Assembly (NCBI GenBank): GCA_963739435.1
Contig: CAVUAN010000015.1
Coordinates: 1 to 64,000 of the forward strand
Source of the DNA: CAVUAN01 sp963739435
GTDB lineage: Bacteria > Acidobacteriota > Thermoanaerobaculia > UBA5066 > Gp7-AA6
Reading direction: 5' to 3'
Length of the DNA: 64,000 bases
The notes beneath the pieces were generated by a model. It was given only the letters and a program-made list of their open reading frames with translations. It made no database searches and was not told the origin of the DNA. Positions 26,208 through 34,871 of this stretch are shown in pieces; position 1 is the first letter of the stretch; each line of letters begins with the position of its first letter. A program made the translations under genes and the position numbers.

Positions 26208-27205
26208 GCTCCCGACCCCGCGATGGCCTCTCCGCCGTCGACGCGGATGACGGTGCCGTTGGCCCAGTTGAAGAAGGGGAGCGCGAGGGCGTAGAGGGCG
26301 TCCGCCACGTCCTCGGTCGAGGTCAGGCGGCCCAGGGGATTGCGCAGGCGCGCCTGGGCCTTCATGAGGTCAAAATTCGGGATTGCGTTGCCGGCGGGCG
26401 TGTCGGTGATGCCGGCCTGAACGAGGTAGGCCCTCACGCCGTGCGGCCCGAGCTCGACGGCCATCGCTCGGCAGAGGGCTTCGAGAGTGGCCTTGGCCGC
26501 GGAGACGGCAGCGTAGCCGCGCCAGGCGATCTCGCTTCCCTGGGATGTCAGCGCCACGAGGCGGGCCGCTCGGGCCAGCAGTCCCCGGGAAAACAGCTCG
26601 CGGCCCCACAGGAGATAGTCGTAGCCCATCAGGGCGATCGTTCTGGCCAGATCGTCCTCGGTGAGCGGATCCTCGGAATGAGGGATCCTCGTCTCCGCCA
26701 GCGTGAAGAGAGCGTCGCATCCCTTCTCGTGAAACGCGACGTCCACAGCCCGGCGCACCGCCTGCGCCGAGGCGGCGACTCCCTGGGCGCGCAGGGCCTC
26801 GGCCAGCCCTTCGAGCGCCGTGCTCCGGCGGGGATCGGCAGGAATGTCGACGATGAGCCGGCAGCTGCCGGCAGCGATCGAGTGGAGAAAGACGTGCACG
26901 TGTCCTTTACCCGCTCGCCGCTCGATCGCGTCGATCAAGGCGCCCCTCTCCTCGTCTTCTGCCAGGTTCCCGTTGTGCGTCAGGAGCTCGACGCCCTGCT
27001 CCCGGATGAACTCGAAGTGGGGCTCGAGCTCCGTGGCGACGACGGCGGCGGTGTCCCGGTGGCCAATGGCGATGTGGAGGCCCGCTCGGGCGAGCCGCCG
27101 GGCGGTGGCCAGACCAAAGCCCGAGGAGCCGCCCAGGATCACGGCCCACAGCCCGGAGCCGTGGAACCCGAAGCTCTCGCCGGTTGCCGCCCCCCTGTCC
27201 TCCAT
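26204..27205 (-). CDS. enoyl-ACP reductase-like SDR (FabI type)
   Basis: This 333-residue SDR resembles FabI enoyl reductases rather than FabG. It has the nucleotide loop LGGSSGFGLATARRLA, the LHSIA segment that FabI carries as HSIA, and a YAAVSAAK motif in which Tyr and Lys are separated by six residues, the diagnostic YX6K of enoyl reductases. The C-terminus reads NGTVIRVDGGEAI. It is the first gene of the operon that runs to 20149 (ATG at 27205). With it, the pathway can make fully reduced acyl chains, unlike polyene clusters that lack this step. Confidence 0.8.
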   Translation of the reverse strand: MEDRGAATGESFGFHGSGLWAVILGGSSGFGLATARRLARAGLHIAIGHRDTAAVVATELEPHFEFIREQGVELLTHNGNLAEDEERGALIDAIERRAGKGHVHVFLHSIAAGSCRLIVDIPADPRRSTALEGLAEALRAQGVAASAQAVRRAVDVAFHEKGCDALFTLAETRIPHSEDPLTEDDLARTIALMGYDYLLWGRELFSRGLLARAARLVALTSQGSEIAWRGYAAVSAAKATLEALCRAMAVELGPHGVRAYLVQAGITDTPAGNAIPNFDLMKAQARLRNPLGRLTSTEDVADALYALALPFFNWANGTVIRVDGGEAIAGSGA

Positions 27206-27246
27206 TTTGGTGTATGGAGATTGTAGCGCCGGATCAGCGCCCGTGC

Positions 27247-29169
27247 TCAGTCCAATGTCAGAAGGAGGAGCGTCCGGTCGTCCTCCAGCGGGGCATCTTT
27301 CACATGGGCGGACACCGCCTCGAGGATCGCTCGCAGCAATTCGTCCCCGGTGCGCGACGACTCCCGCGCCAACAGCTCTTCGAGACGCTCGTAGCCGAAA
27401 GGCTCGCCGCCGGAGTCGACCGCCTCCGGGATCCCGTCGGTGAAGAAGACGATCCGGTCACCCGGCGCAAAAGAAAACTCGCGCGAGGGGTACTCCTTCT
27501 GCTCGATGAGCCCGATCGGGAAGGCCGGAAGCGCCAGGCGCTCGACACGGCCGGCCGAGACCCGGTACGGGGCCGGATGCCCTGCGTTCGTGAGCACGCC
27601 GGAGTGCCGCGCGGCATCATACGCAAAGAGGGAGAGGGTCATGTAGAGCCGGCGGTCGCGGCCCCGCAGGGATCGCCGGGCCAGCTTGGCGCAGATCTCG
27701 GGCCCGCTGACTCCCATCTCGACGAATGTCACGAGAGAGGCTTTGGCCGCCGCGGCCACGAGTCCGGTCGGCAGTCCATGGCCCGCCACGTCGCCGACCG
27801 CCACGGCCGTGCGGCCGTCCGGCATCGGCAGGATGTCGTAGAAGTCTCCTCCCACTTCAGCGACCGGCTCGAAATGCGAGACGGCGACGAAGCCCGGCCA
27901 GGTTCCTCCGGATTCGGGAAGGAGACTTTGCTGGATCGTCCTCGCAACCGAGAGCTCGGCGTCGAGCTTCTCCTTCTTCGCGGTCTCGACGAGCAGGTTC
28001 TGGATCGATGCCGCCATCCCGTCGAACGAGCGGGCCAGGTCGCCGATCTGGTCGCGCGACTTGGATCGGATGCGGAAGGAGAAATCGCCCTCGCCGATCG
28101 CTCCGGCGGCTCGCGTCATCCGGTTGACGTTGCGCGCGATCGACCCGACCAGGACGAAGGCGATGATCAGCGCGACGAGGTAGACGGAGAAGATCAATCC
28201 CGCGGTCACCGCGAGGATGCCGATCAGAACTCCCCCAACCTCTTTCTTTCCCTGGCGGAAGAGCGATCGGACAAAAGCGCGGGGCGACGTCTGAGCAAGA
28301 AACACGGCCACAGGCCGCTCGACCTCGGGCGTGAAGGACGCCGCCGCAGGCTCGAGGCGGACCGCCGTGAGCCACTCGCGATCCAGCCAGCCGGGGCCCG
28401 AAGGCGGCGCGGCGACCGGGCGCACCCACCCGGTGTCGCTGCTGCGGCCTTTCGCGGGGCTGTCCATGTCGATGTCGATGTCGTCGCCCTGCTTTTCGGC
28501 CGACTTCCCGATCGTGAGGCCCGATTTCTTTCCTCCAGTCGTCCCGCCTTCGAGCCGCACGGAATAGCCGCTGCGGTCCGCAAGCGTCTGGAGCCGGCCA
28601 GGATCCAGGAGAACGAAGAGAATGCGTTGTCCTTTGGCCTCCGGGCGAGCCGCCGCAAACCAGACGCGGCGAGCGACGAGAACCGGGCGGGCCTCGCCGA
28701 GATGCTCGGTCCACGGAGCTGCACTGCCTTGCGGGAGCCACGGCGCCCCCGATTCGGTGACCTTTCCTGACACGACGCGCGCGACGACGGCGCCGCGGTC
28801 GGCCGCCGCCGCCTGCTCCGCCTCCACCTGGGCTTCCCGAAAAACCTGGCGGCCCATGACCTGGTTGGCGACGATGTATGCGAACACGAGCAGGAAGCAC
28901 GCCAGCAGCGGTATCGGCACGATGCCGATCAGGAAGTACGAGAACGCGAGCCGCAGGGTGAGGCGCCGGACGATCGCCCGGAAGACGAAAACCAGCGCCT
29001 TCGCAGCGAGGATGGCTCCGGCGAGGACGGCGGCCAGCCAGAACGGGATGGCGGCGCCGCCTAACCTGTTGCCCGCGCCGACATGGTCGACCACGATGCC
29101 GGCGACACCGACGCCGAAAACGGCGAGCCAGACCTTCGTCGATTTGCGAAGCGTCACGGCGCCGAACAT
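27247..29169 (-). CDS. membrane-bound PP2C/SpoIIE-type phosphatase with HAMP domain
   Basis: This 640-residue signalling protein has two N-terminal membrane helices (FWLAAVLAGAILAAKALVF; LAFSYFLIGIVPIPLLACFL), an extracytoplasmic sensor region of about 220 residues with an acidic linker (GDDIDIDMDSPAKG), another helix (GVLIGILAVTAGLIFSVYLV), a HAMP segment (ARNVNRMTRAAGAIGEGDFS) and a C-terminal PP2C phosphatase. Metal-binding motifs in the phosphatase are VGGDFYDI, VGDVAGHGL, and FFTDGIPEA. Such proteins dephosphorylate anti-sigma-factor antagonists. No anti-sigma factor or antagonist gene is adjacent. The ATG at 29169 is divergent from the next + gene. Confidence 0.9.
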   Translation of the reverse strand: MFGAVTLRKSTKVWLAVFGVGVAGIVVDHVGAGNRLGGAAIPFWLAAVLAGAILAAKALVFVFRAIVRRLTLRLAFSYFLIGIVPIPLLACFLLVFAYIVANQVMGRQVFREAQVEAEQAAAADRGAVVARVVSGKVTESGAPWLPQGSAAPWTEHLGEARPVLVARRVWFAAARPEAKGQRILFVLLDPGRLQTLADRSGYSVRLEGGTTGGKKSGLTIGKSAEKQGDDIDIDMDSPAKGRSSDTGWVRPVAAPPSGPGWLDREWLTAVRLEPAAASFTPEVERPVAVFLAQTSPRAFVRSLFRQGKKEVGGVLIGILAVTAGLIFSVYLVALIIAFVLVGSIARNVNRMTRAAGAIGEGDFSFRIRSKSRDQIGDLARSFDGMAASIQNLLVETAKKEKLDAELSVARTIQQSLLPESGGTWPGFVAVSHFEPVAEVGGDFYDILPMPDGRTAVAVGDVAGHGLPTGLVAAAAKASLVTFVEMGVSGPEICAKLARRSLRGRDRRLYMTLSLFAYDAARHSGVLTNAGHPAPYRVSAGRVERLALPAFPIGLIEQKEYPSREFSFAPGDRIVFFTDGIPEAVDSGGEPFGYERLEELLARESSRTGDELLRAILEAVSAHVKDAPLEDDRTLLLLTLD

Positions 29170-29194
29170 TAGCAGCTCGCCCGAGCGCGTTGCG

Positions 29195-29200
29195 CTACAA
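29195..29200 (+). promoter_or_regulatory. possible -10 box (TACAAT)
   Basis: TACAAT lies 12 bases before the GTG of the membrane-protein gene, in the 42-base divergent gap. No good -35 hexamer is visible at the right spacing, so the call is weak. Confidence 0.3.
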
Positions 29201-29211
29201 TCGTTCGGGAC

Positions 29212-29721
29212 GTGACGTTCCTCCGCCAGACGGCTCTTCTCCTGCCATCCGCCTTCCTGGTCGCCTTGCTCCTGTTTCTGCTGACGCACCCGCGGACAGA
29301 CCCCGGGTTCGGGGCTTATACCTTTTTCACGGAGCGGGCGGGTCCCGGTGCGGCCGGAGTGGCGCCCGAAGTCCGTTTTGCCGCCCAGTCGTTCGTGTTT
29401 TTCGCTCCGGCCTACGCTCTGACGCTTCTCTTCATTCTCTGTATCGCCGTGGCGGAGCGCGCGGCCCTCGGGCCGAAGCCGAAGGGGAAGAGCAACGGTT
29501 TCAAGAGGTCCTTCGGGCCCGTCTACAACGTGCTCTACCTCGCCGCCAGTGGCGTGTTGGTTTACCTCGCAGACCGGCTGGCCAACAAGCACCTGCCCGG
29601 CGTCCTCGTGGCGCCCCTGCTCGTCGCAGGCGCGCCGTTTGCGGCGGCCGCCCTGGCCGTCGTGCCGGCGGCCGTGCTGGCGGCGCCGCTCGCCCTCTTC
29701 CGGCGGGTCCAGGCAGCGTGA
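29212..29721 (+). CDS. small integral membrane protein of unknown function
   Basis: I do not recognise this 169-residue protein. It has about four hydrophobic segments (LLLPSAFLVALLLFLLTHP; FFAPAYALTLLFILCIAVAE; VYNVLYLAASGVLVYLAD; VLVAPLLVAGAPFAAAALAV) and a basic loop GPKPKGKSNGFKRSFGP between the second and third. The GTG at 29212 is used. Its end overlaps the GMP synthase start (GTGA), so the two are co-transcribed, but nothing in the sequence links it to purine synthesis. Confidence 0.65.
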   Translation: MTFLRQTALLLPSAFLVALLLFLLTHPRTDPGFGAYTFFTERAGPGAAGVAPEVRFAAQSFVFFAPAYALTLLFILCIAVAERAALGPKPKGKSNGFKRSFGPVYNVLYLAASGVLVYLADRLANKHLPGVLVAPLLVAGAPFAAAALAVVPAAVLAAPLALFRRVQAA

Positions 29722-31259
29722 CCGCCCCTTCGCGTCCGATCGTCGTCCTCGACTTCGGCTCTCAGTACACGCAGTTGATCGCGAGGAGGATCCGCGAGGC
29801 GCGGGTCTTTTCGGTCGTGCTTCCCGGAACGGCTCCGTTCGAGGAGATTCGGAAGTGGAACCCGGCCGGCCTCATCCTGTCGGGAGGACCCCAGAGCGTT
29901 TACGAGAAGGACGCGCCGCTCCCGTGGGCCGACACGCGCGCCCTTCGCCTGCCGACGCTCGGGCTCTGCTACGGCATGCAGTGGATGGCCCACGCCTGGG
30001 GCGGCAAGGTCTCGCCCTCGGACACGCGCGAGTACGGGCGCGCGACAGCCCGGCTCTGGCGGGGCTCCGAGCTCTTTGCCGGTCTCGATGAGCAGGAGAC
30101 CGTCTGGATGAGCCACGGGGACACGGTGATGGAGCCGCCTCCGGACTTCCGCGTCATCGCGTCGACGGCGTCCTCCTCGATCGCCGCCTTCGAGAACGCG
30201 GCCGAGAAGATCTACGCCCTGCAATTCCACCCCGAGGTGCGTCACACCGAGCACGGCTCCGAGATCCTCCAGAACTTCCTGTTTCGCGTCTGCGGGGCCA
30301 AACCCGACTGGACGATGGCGTCCTTCCGGCAGGACAAGGTCGAGGCGATCCGGCGGCAGGCGCCGGAGGGCTCCGTCGTGTGCGCGCTCTCGGGCGGCGT
30401 CGACTCCTCCGTGACCGCGATCCTCCTGCGCGAGGCGCTGGGCGATCGGGTCCACCCGATCCTCGTCGACCACGGTCTCATGCGGTCGCGCGAGCGGCAG
30501 CAGGTCGTCGAGGCTTTCCGGCACCTCGGGATCGCCGTCCGGGCCGTGGACGCGGCGGATCTCTTTTTCGCCCGCCTGTCCGGCGTGACGGACCCGGAGC
30601 AGAAGCGCAAGATCATCGGCCGGACGTTCATCGACGTCTTCGAGCGGGAATCGAAGTCCATTCCCGACGCCCGGTACCTCGCCCAGGGCACGCTCTATCC
30701 CGACGTCATCGAGTCGATGTCCATCAAGGGGCCGTCCGCCGTGATCAAGACGCATCACAACGTGGGCGGGCTGCCCGAGACGCTCGGGTTCGAGCTGATC
30801 GAGCCCGTGCGGGAGCTGTTCAAGGACGAGGTGCGCATGCTCGGCGCCGAGCTCGGGCTTCCGCGGGAGTTCCTGGCGCGCCATCCCTTTCCCGGGCCGG
30901 GCCTCGCGGTGCGCATGCCGGGCGAAGTCACCAAGGAGAAAGTCGCGATGCTCCAGAAAGCCGACGAGATCGTTTTGGACGAGATCCGCAAGGCGGGCCT
31001 CTACGACGCCATCGCTCAGGCTTTCGCCGTGCTCCTGCCCGTCCGCTCGGTCGGTGTGATGGGCGACAGCCGGACGCACGACTACGTCGTGGCGGTTCGC
31101 GCCGTCCAGACGTCGGACTTCATGACGGCCGATTGGTTCCGCATGCCCCACGAGGTCCTGGACGCGATCGCCGCGCGCATCGTCCGGACGGTGCGCGGCA
31201 TCAACCGCGTCGTCTACGACATCACGTCGAAGCCGCCGGCGACGATCGAGTGGGAGTGA
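29718..31259 (+). CDS. guaA: GMP synthase (glutamine-hydrolysing)
   Basis: GuaA converts XMP, ATP and glutamine to GMP. The 513-residue protein has the class I glutamine amidotransferase domain (DFGSQYTQLIARRIRE; nucleophile C84 in LGLCYGMQ; FHPEVRHTEHG), the ATP-pyrophosphatase domain with the P-loop ALSGGVDSSV, and the dimerisation domain with HPFPGPGLAVR, ending in PPATIEWE, the canonical GuaA terminus. Length is typical. It overlaps the upstream membrane-protein gene (GTGA) and the downstream acetyltransferase gene. Confidence 0.97.
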   Translation: MTAPSRPIVVLDFGSQYTQLIARRIREARVFSVVLPGTAPFEEIRKWNPAGLILSGGPQSVYEKDAPLPWADTRALRLPTLGLCYGMQWMAHAWGGKVSPSDTREYGRATARLWRGSELFAGLDEQETVWMSHGDTVMEPPPDFRVIASTASSSIAAFENAAEKIYALQFHPEVRHTEHGSEILQNFLFRVCGAKPDWTMASFRQDKVEAIRRQAPEGSVVCALSGGVDSSVTAILLREALGDRVHPILVDHGLMRSRERQQVVEAFRHLGIAVRAVDAADLFFARLSGVTDPEQKRKIIGRTFIDVFERESKSIPDARYLAQGTLYPDVIESMSIKGPSAVIKTHHNVGGLPETLGFELIEPVRELFKDEVRMLGAELGLPREFLARHPFPGPGLAVRMPGEVTKEKVAMLQKADEIVLDEIRKAGLYDAIAQAFAVLLPVRSVGVMGDSRTHDYVVAVRAVQTSDFMTADWFRMPHEVLDAIAARIVRTVRGINRVVYDITSKPPATIEWE

Positions 31260-31741
31260 CTCGCGAAGAAATCCGCCCGTTTGCCTCGGAGGAGGACGAG
31301 GAGTGGAGCGCCCGCCTCATGGCGGCCTCGGAACCGTGGATCACGCTGGGACGGGGCTACGAGGCTTCCCGCAAGCTCCTGGCAGACGCCTCGAAGGAGC
31401 GCTACATCGCTTCCGTCGGATCGGCGAGAGCCGGATTCCTGATCCTGAACATGGCGGGCGCTCTGTCCGGCTATATCCAGACGATCTGCGTGGCGCCCGA
31501 GCGGCGCGGCTCGGGCGTAGGCACGCGCCTGATGCGGTTCGCCGAGGAACGTATCTTCCGCGATTCGCCCAACGTTTTTCTTTGCGTGTCGTCGTTCAAC
31601 ACGGGGGCTCGCCGGCTCTACGAGCGGCTGGGGTACGTCCCGGTCGGCGAGCTCGCGGATTTCCTCTCGACCGGCCATGCCGAGCTCCTGATGAGAAAGA
31701 CGATCGGCCCGTTGAACGGCTTTGTGCGGCGCGGCGGATGA
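31256..31741 (+). CDS. GNAT-family N-acetyltransferase
   Basis: This 161-residue protein has the GNAT fold. The acetyl-CoA-binding motif A is visible as TICVAPERRGSGVGTRLMRFAEE (R/Q-x-x-G-x-G/A), followed by VFLCVSSFNTGARRLYERLGYVPVGEL, the usual strand-helix end. The acceptor cannot be named. GTG 31256 overlaps the GMP synthase stop; GTG 31250 would add two residues. It is followed by a FkbM methyltransferase with an ATGA overlap. Confidence 0.8.
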   Translation: MTREEIRPFASEEDEEWSARLMAASEPWITLGRGYEASRKLLADASKERYIASVGSARAGFLILNMAGALSGYIQTICVAPERRGSGVGTRLMRFAEERIFRDSPNVFLCVSSFNTGARRLYERLGYVPVGELADFLSTGHAELLMRKTIGPLNGFVRRGG

Positions 31742-32466
31742 AAGCCCGTTTTCTCTACCGGGCCCTCAAGGCCCGCTACCGCGACCAGCGCTCCGAGATC
31801 GAGGCTGCGGTGGCGTCTCTCGCGGAAGGCTCCCTCGCCGTCGACGTGGGGGCGAACAAAGGCTCCTACCTGTACTGGCTCCGAAGGGCCGTCGGGTCGT
31901 CGGGGACGGTCTTTGCCTACGAGCCGCAGCGGCACCTAGCCGACTATCTTCGGTCGGTATGCGCTCGCATGCACTGGCAGAACGTGCTGGTCAGAGACTG
32001 CGCCCTGTCCGATTCCGCCGGAGCCAGAACCCTGCACATCCCCGGGCTGGGCGACTCCCCGGGAGCCTCGCTCGAGGAGGCGATCCTTTCGACTTCCGCG
32101 TGCCGCGACGAAACCTGCGAGGCGGACACCCTCGACCACCAGCTGGCGGGGGAGCGCCCGGTCTCGCTGCTCAAGGTGGACGTCGAGGGCCACGAGCTGC
32201 AGGTCTTCCGCGGGGCCGCGGGGATCCTGGCCCGGCAAGCGCCGGTTCTGCTCTTCGAATGCGAGGCCCGGCATCTGACGAAGCATTCCATGCAGGATGT
32301 CTTCGGGTTCCTGCTTGGCCTCGGCTACTTGGGCTCGTTCTTCTCGCCGCAGGGCCTCCTTCCAATCAGCCGCTTCGACCCCGCCATCCACCAGCGCCAG
32401 ACTCCCGGCCGCTTCTGGGACGCCCCCGACTACTGCAACAACTTCCTCTTCCGGCGAGGGCGTTAG
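31738..32466 (+). CDS. FkbM-family SAM-dependent methyltransferase
   Basis: This 242-residue protein carries the SAM-binding motif LAVDVGANKGSYLYWL and the FkbM-type motif VSLLKVDVEGHELQVFRGA, with ECEARHLT after it. FkbM enzymes O-methylate sugars or secondary metabolites. A C-terminal DAPDYCNNFLFRR segment is also family-like. The ATG overlaps the acetyltransferase stop. Its target is unknown; polysaccharide or glycolipid methylation is plausible. Confidence 0.83.
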   Translation: MKARFLYRALKARYRDQRSEIEAAVASLAEGSLAVDVGANKGSYLYWLRRAVGSSGTVFAYEPQRHLADYLRSVCARMHWQNVLVRDCALSDSAGARTLHIPGLGDSPGASLEEAILSTSACRDETCEADTLDHQLAGERPVSLLKVDVEGHELQVFRGAAGILARQAPVLLFECEARHLTKHSMQDVFGFLLGLGYLGSFFSPQGLLPISRFDPAIHQRQTPGRFWDAPDYCNNFLFRRGR

Positions 32467-32471
32467 CGGCA

Positions 32472-33542
32472 TCAGCCGTCGAGGCAGCGGCCGAGGGCTT
32501 CCAGACCACGCTCGAGCTTCTCGGTCGCCAAGCCGAAGGAGATTCGGAAATGGGCCGGGGCATCGAAGAAGGAGCCGGGCACGATCGCGACGCGGTGCTG
32601 GTTCATCAGGCGCTCCGCCAGAGGTCCGGAGTCACGGCCGTCCCGAAAGCGGGGAAACGCGATCGTGGCGCTCGAGGGGACCGAGTCGATCTCCGGACGG
32701 CTCGCAAGAAACGCTCCGACGAGGCGGGTGTTAGCTTCGATCAGGCCGCGCGCGCGCAGGGCGAGGGCCTGGAGGTTCGCAAAGGCGAGCACTGCGAGGC
32801 GCTCGGCCGGCATCGGCCCGGATCCATCCACGACGTCGCGCGCGCGTCTTATCCGGCGAGTCATCTCCGGCGAGGCGAGGGTCCAGCCGCTGCGAAGGGA
32901 CGAGAGCCCGTAGGCCTTCGTCAGGCTGTTCGAGGTGATGAACGCTGACGAAAGGGTCGCGGCCGAGGGCGGTCGGCGTGTCAGGACGCAGTCGCGGTAG
33001 ACCTCATCCACGAGGACGTGGACACCGCGGGCAAGGGCTACGCGGCCGACGGCTTCCAGAGCGTCCCGTGAGGCGAGGGCCCCGCTCGGATTGTGGGGGC
33101 TCGAGAGGATCACGAGCCGCGTGCGTGCAGTTAGGGCCGCCTCGACGCGCGCGGGATCGAGTGCGTAGCCCTCCTCGAAGCGCCTCTCGAAGAACCGGAC
33201 GTTTGCCCCCAGCATCCGCGCGGCGGCTGGAAGGGGATCGTAGACGGGGCTCTCGACGAGCACGTCGTCGCCGATGTCGAGCAGCGCGGCGCAGGCCAGA
33301 AAGTTTGCGCCCGCGCATCCTCCTGCCGTTGCAACGTGGTCGGGCGTCACTCCATAGGTGGCGGCGATCGCCGCCAGCAGGGGAGGGTAGCCGTCAGGGC
33401 TCTCGCCCGCGAGATCGATCGCCTCCCGGGCCCCTGGCAGATCCGCCAGGGTGCAGGCGGCCAGATTCGAGCCGGCGAGATCGACGGACGGGGCGGGCCG
33501 GGTCTTGGCCCATTCCATGTAGGGCGCGCGGGAGAGGGCCAT
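32472..33542 (-). CDS. PLP-dependent aminotransferase, class I/II
   Basis: This 356-residue fold-type I enzyme has AGGCAGANFLACAALLDIGDDVLVE, SSPHNPSGALAS, the conserved VLVDEVYRD, and the PLP lysine in SNSLTKAYGLSSLRSGW. It follows the amino-acid permease gene on the same strand, meeting it end to start, so it may act on the imported amino acid. The substrate cannot be decided. It is convergent with the FkbM gene, only 5 bases away. Confidence 0.87.
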   Translation of the reverse strand: MALSRAPYMEWAKTRPAPSVDLAGSNLAACTLADLPGAREAIDLAGESPDGYPPLLAAIAATYGVTPDHVATAGGCAGANFLACAALLDIGDDVLVESPVYDPLPAAARMLGANVRFFERRFEEGYALDPARVEAALTARTRLVILSSPHNPSGALASRDALEAVGRVALARGVHVLVDEVYRDCVLTRRPPSAATLSSAFITSNSLTKAYGLSSLRSGWTLASPEMTRRIRRARDVVDGSGPMPAERLAVLAFANLQALALRARGLIEANTRLVGAFLASRPEIDSVPSSATIAFPRFRDGRDSGPLAERLMNQHRVAIVPGSFFDAPAHFRISFGLATEKLERGLEALGRCLDG

Positions 33543-34871
33543 CTACGTCTTCCGCCTCCGCGCATAGAAGAAGTACACCGGAATGCCGCTGCAGAGAAGA
33601 AGGGCGCCGAAGAGCGCTCGCCTCGGATCGGACCAGACGGTGCTCACGACGACCAGGGCGGCGGCCGCGACGAAGACCGCCGGGACGACCGGGTAACCCG
33701 GCGTCAGGAAGGCCTCTCCCTCGCGCGAGGCGGGAGGCAGGCGGCGGCGGAAGACAAAGAGTCCGGCGACGGTCAGCCCGAAGAAGATCCAATCTCCAAA
33801 GACCACCGTCGAGACGAGCTGCGCGAACGTGCCGGTCGAGATGAGCACGATCGCCCAACCCGCCTGAACGGCAATCGCCAGGCCCGGCGTTCCGAATCGG
33901 GGATTCACTCTGGCCAGGCCGGGGGAAAGCAGGCCATCGCGGGCCATGGCGAAAGTAATCCGGCTCGGAGCGAGGAGCGTCAGGTCGAGGAACCCGAAGG
34001 CCGAAACGGCGATGGCTGCCGCGATGAAGCGGTCAGCCCAGGCTCCGCCGAACTGGCGGACAGCGTCGGCGGCGGGCGTCATCGTGGCTGCCAGGCCGTC
34101 GTGTCCGAGCGTTTGCAGGTAAACGATGTTGGCGGAGAGGTAGACGAGCAGGACGATCGACATCCCGAGCACGAGAGCGAAAGGAAGGGTCCGGCGCGGC
34201 TCCCGCACTTCCTCGGCGACGATGTTGACGCTCTGCCAGCCCCCGTAGGAAAACAGGATCGGCACCAGCGCCGCGCCAAAGGCCAGCAGGCCCGCCCCGC
34301 CCGGGTGGGCCGAGGCCGCGCCGGAGACGGGCCCCCCGGGCCCGAACACCCAGCCCGCTCCGATCAGCAAGGCAAGCGCGGCGAGCTTTGCCACGACGAG
34401 GACGTTCAAGAGCCTGCTGCCCGGCTTGACGCCGACGTAGTTGACGGCGCCGACGACGGCGACGGAGGCGATCGCGAGCGGCACGGCTCCCTCGGGCCCG
34501 CGGCCAGCCAGGCGCAGGGCATACTGCGCGAACGTGATGGCGACGGCGGCGAGGCCGCCGCCCTGGATCATCAGGAGCGACGCCCAGCCGAAGAGGAACC
34601 CGACGATCGGGTGCCAGGCCTCCCGGAGATAGACATATTCGCCGCCCGTCTTCGGAAAGAGCGTCGCGAGCTCGGCAAAGGCAAATGCCCCCGCAATGGC
34701 GATCGCTCCGCCCGCTGCCCAGGCGGCCAGCACGAGGCCCCCCGTGGGCAGGCGCTGGGCGACCAGGGAGGGGTTGATGAAGATGCCCGCGCCGATGATT
34801 CCGCCGACGACGACCATGGTGGCGTCGAACCGGCCGAGCTCGCGCCGCAGGCTCGAAGGCTGGCCGCTCAC
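33543..34871 (-). CDS. APC-superfamily amino-acid permease
   Basis: This 442-residue inner-membrane transporter has about 12 hydrophobic segments. It begins with the typical helix 1 motif DATMVVVGGIIGAGIFINPSLVA, and PKTGGEYVYLREAWHPIVGFLFGW and FSYGGWQSVNIVAEEVREPRRTLP are conserved in amino-acid antiporters and transporters of the LAT/APC type. The GTG start overlaps the amidohydrolase stop. With that exported amidohydrolase and the aminotransferase, it suggests uptake and use of amino acids released outside. The actual amino acid is unknown. Confidence 0.88.
   Translation of the reverse strand: MSGQPSSLRRELGRFDATMVVVGGIIGAGIFINPSLVAQRLPTGGLVLAAWAAGGAIAIAGAFAFAELATLFPKTGGEYVYLREAWHPIVGFLFGWASLLMIQGGGLAAVAITFAQYALRLAGRGPEGAVPLAIASVAVVGAVNYVGVKPGSRLLNVLVVAKLAALALLIGAGWVFGPGGPVSGAASAHPGGAGLLAFGAALVPILFSYGGWQSVNIVAEEVREPRRTLPFALVLGMSIVLLVYLSANIVYLQTLGHDGLAATMTPAADAVRQFGGAWADRFIAAAIAVSAFGFLDLTLLAPSRITFAMARDGLLSPGLARVNPRFGTPGLAIAVQAGWAIVLISTGTFAQLVSTVVFGDWIFFGLTVAGLFVFRRRLPPASREGEAFLTPGYPVVPAVFVAAAALVVVSTVWSDPRRALFGALLLCSGIPVYFFYARRRKT

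Noticed and set aside
29212..29721. Subunit or regulator of GMP synthase
   Set aside because: Only the overlap with guaA supports it. The protein is a four-helix membrane protein with no known link to purine synthesis.
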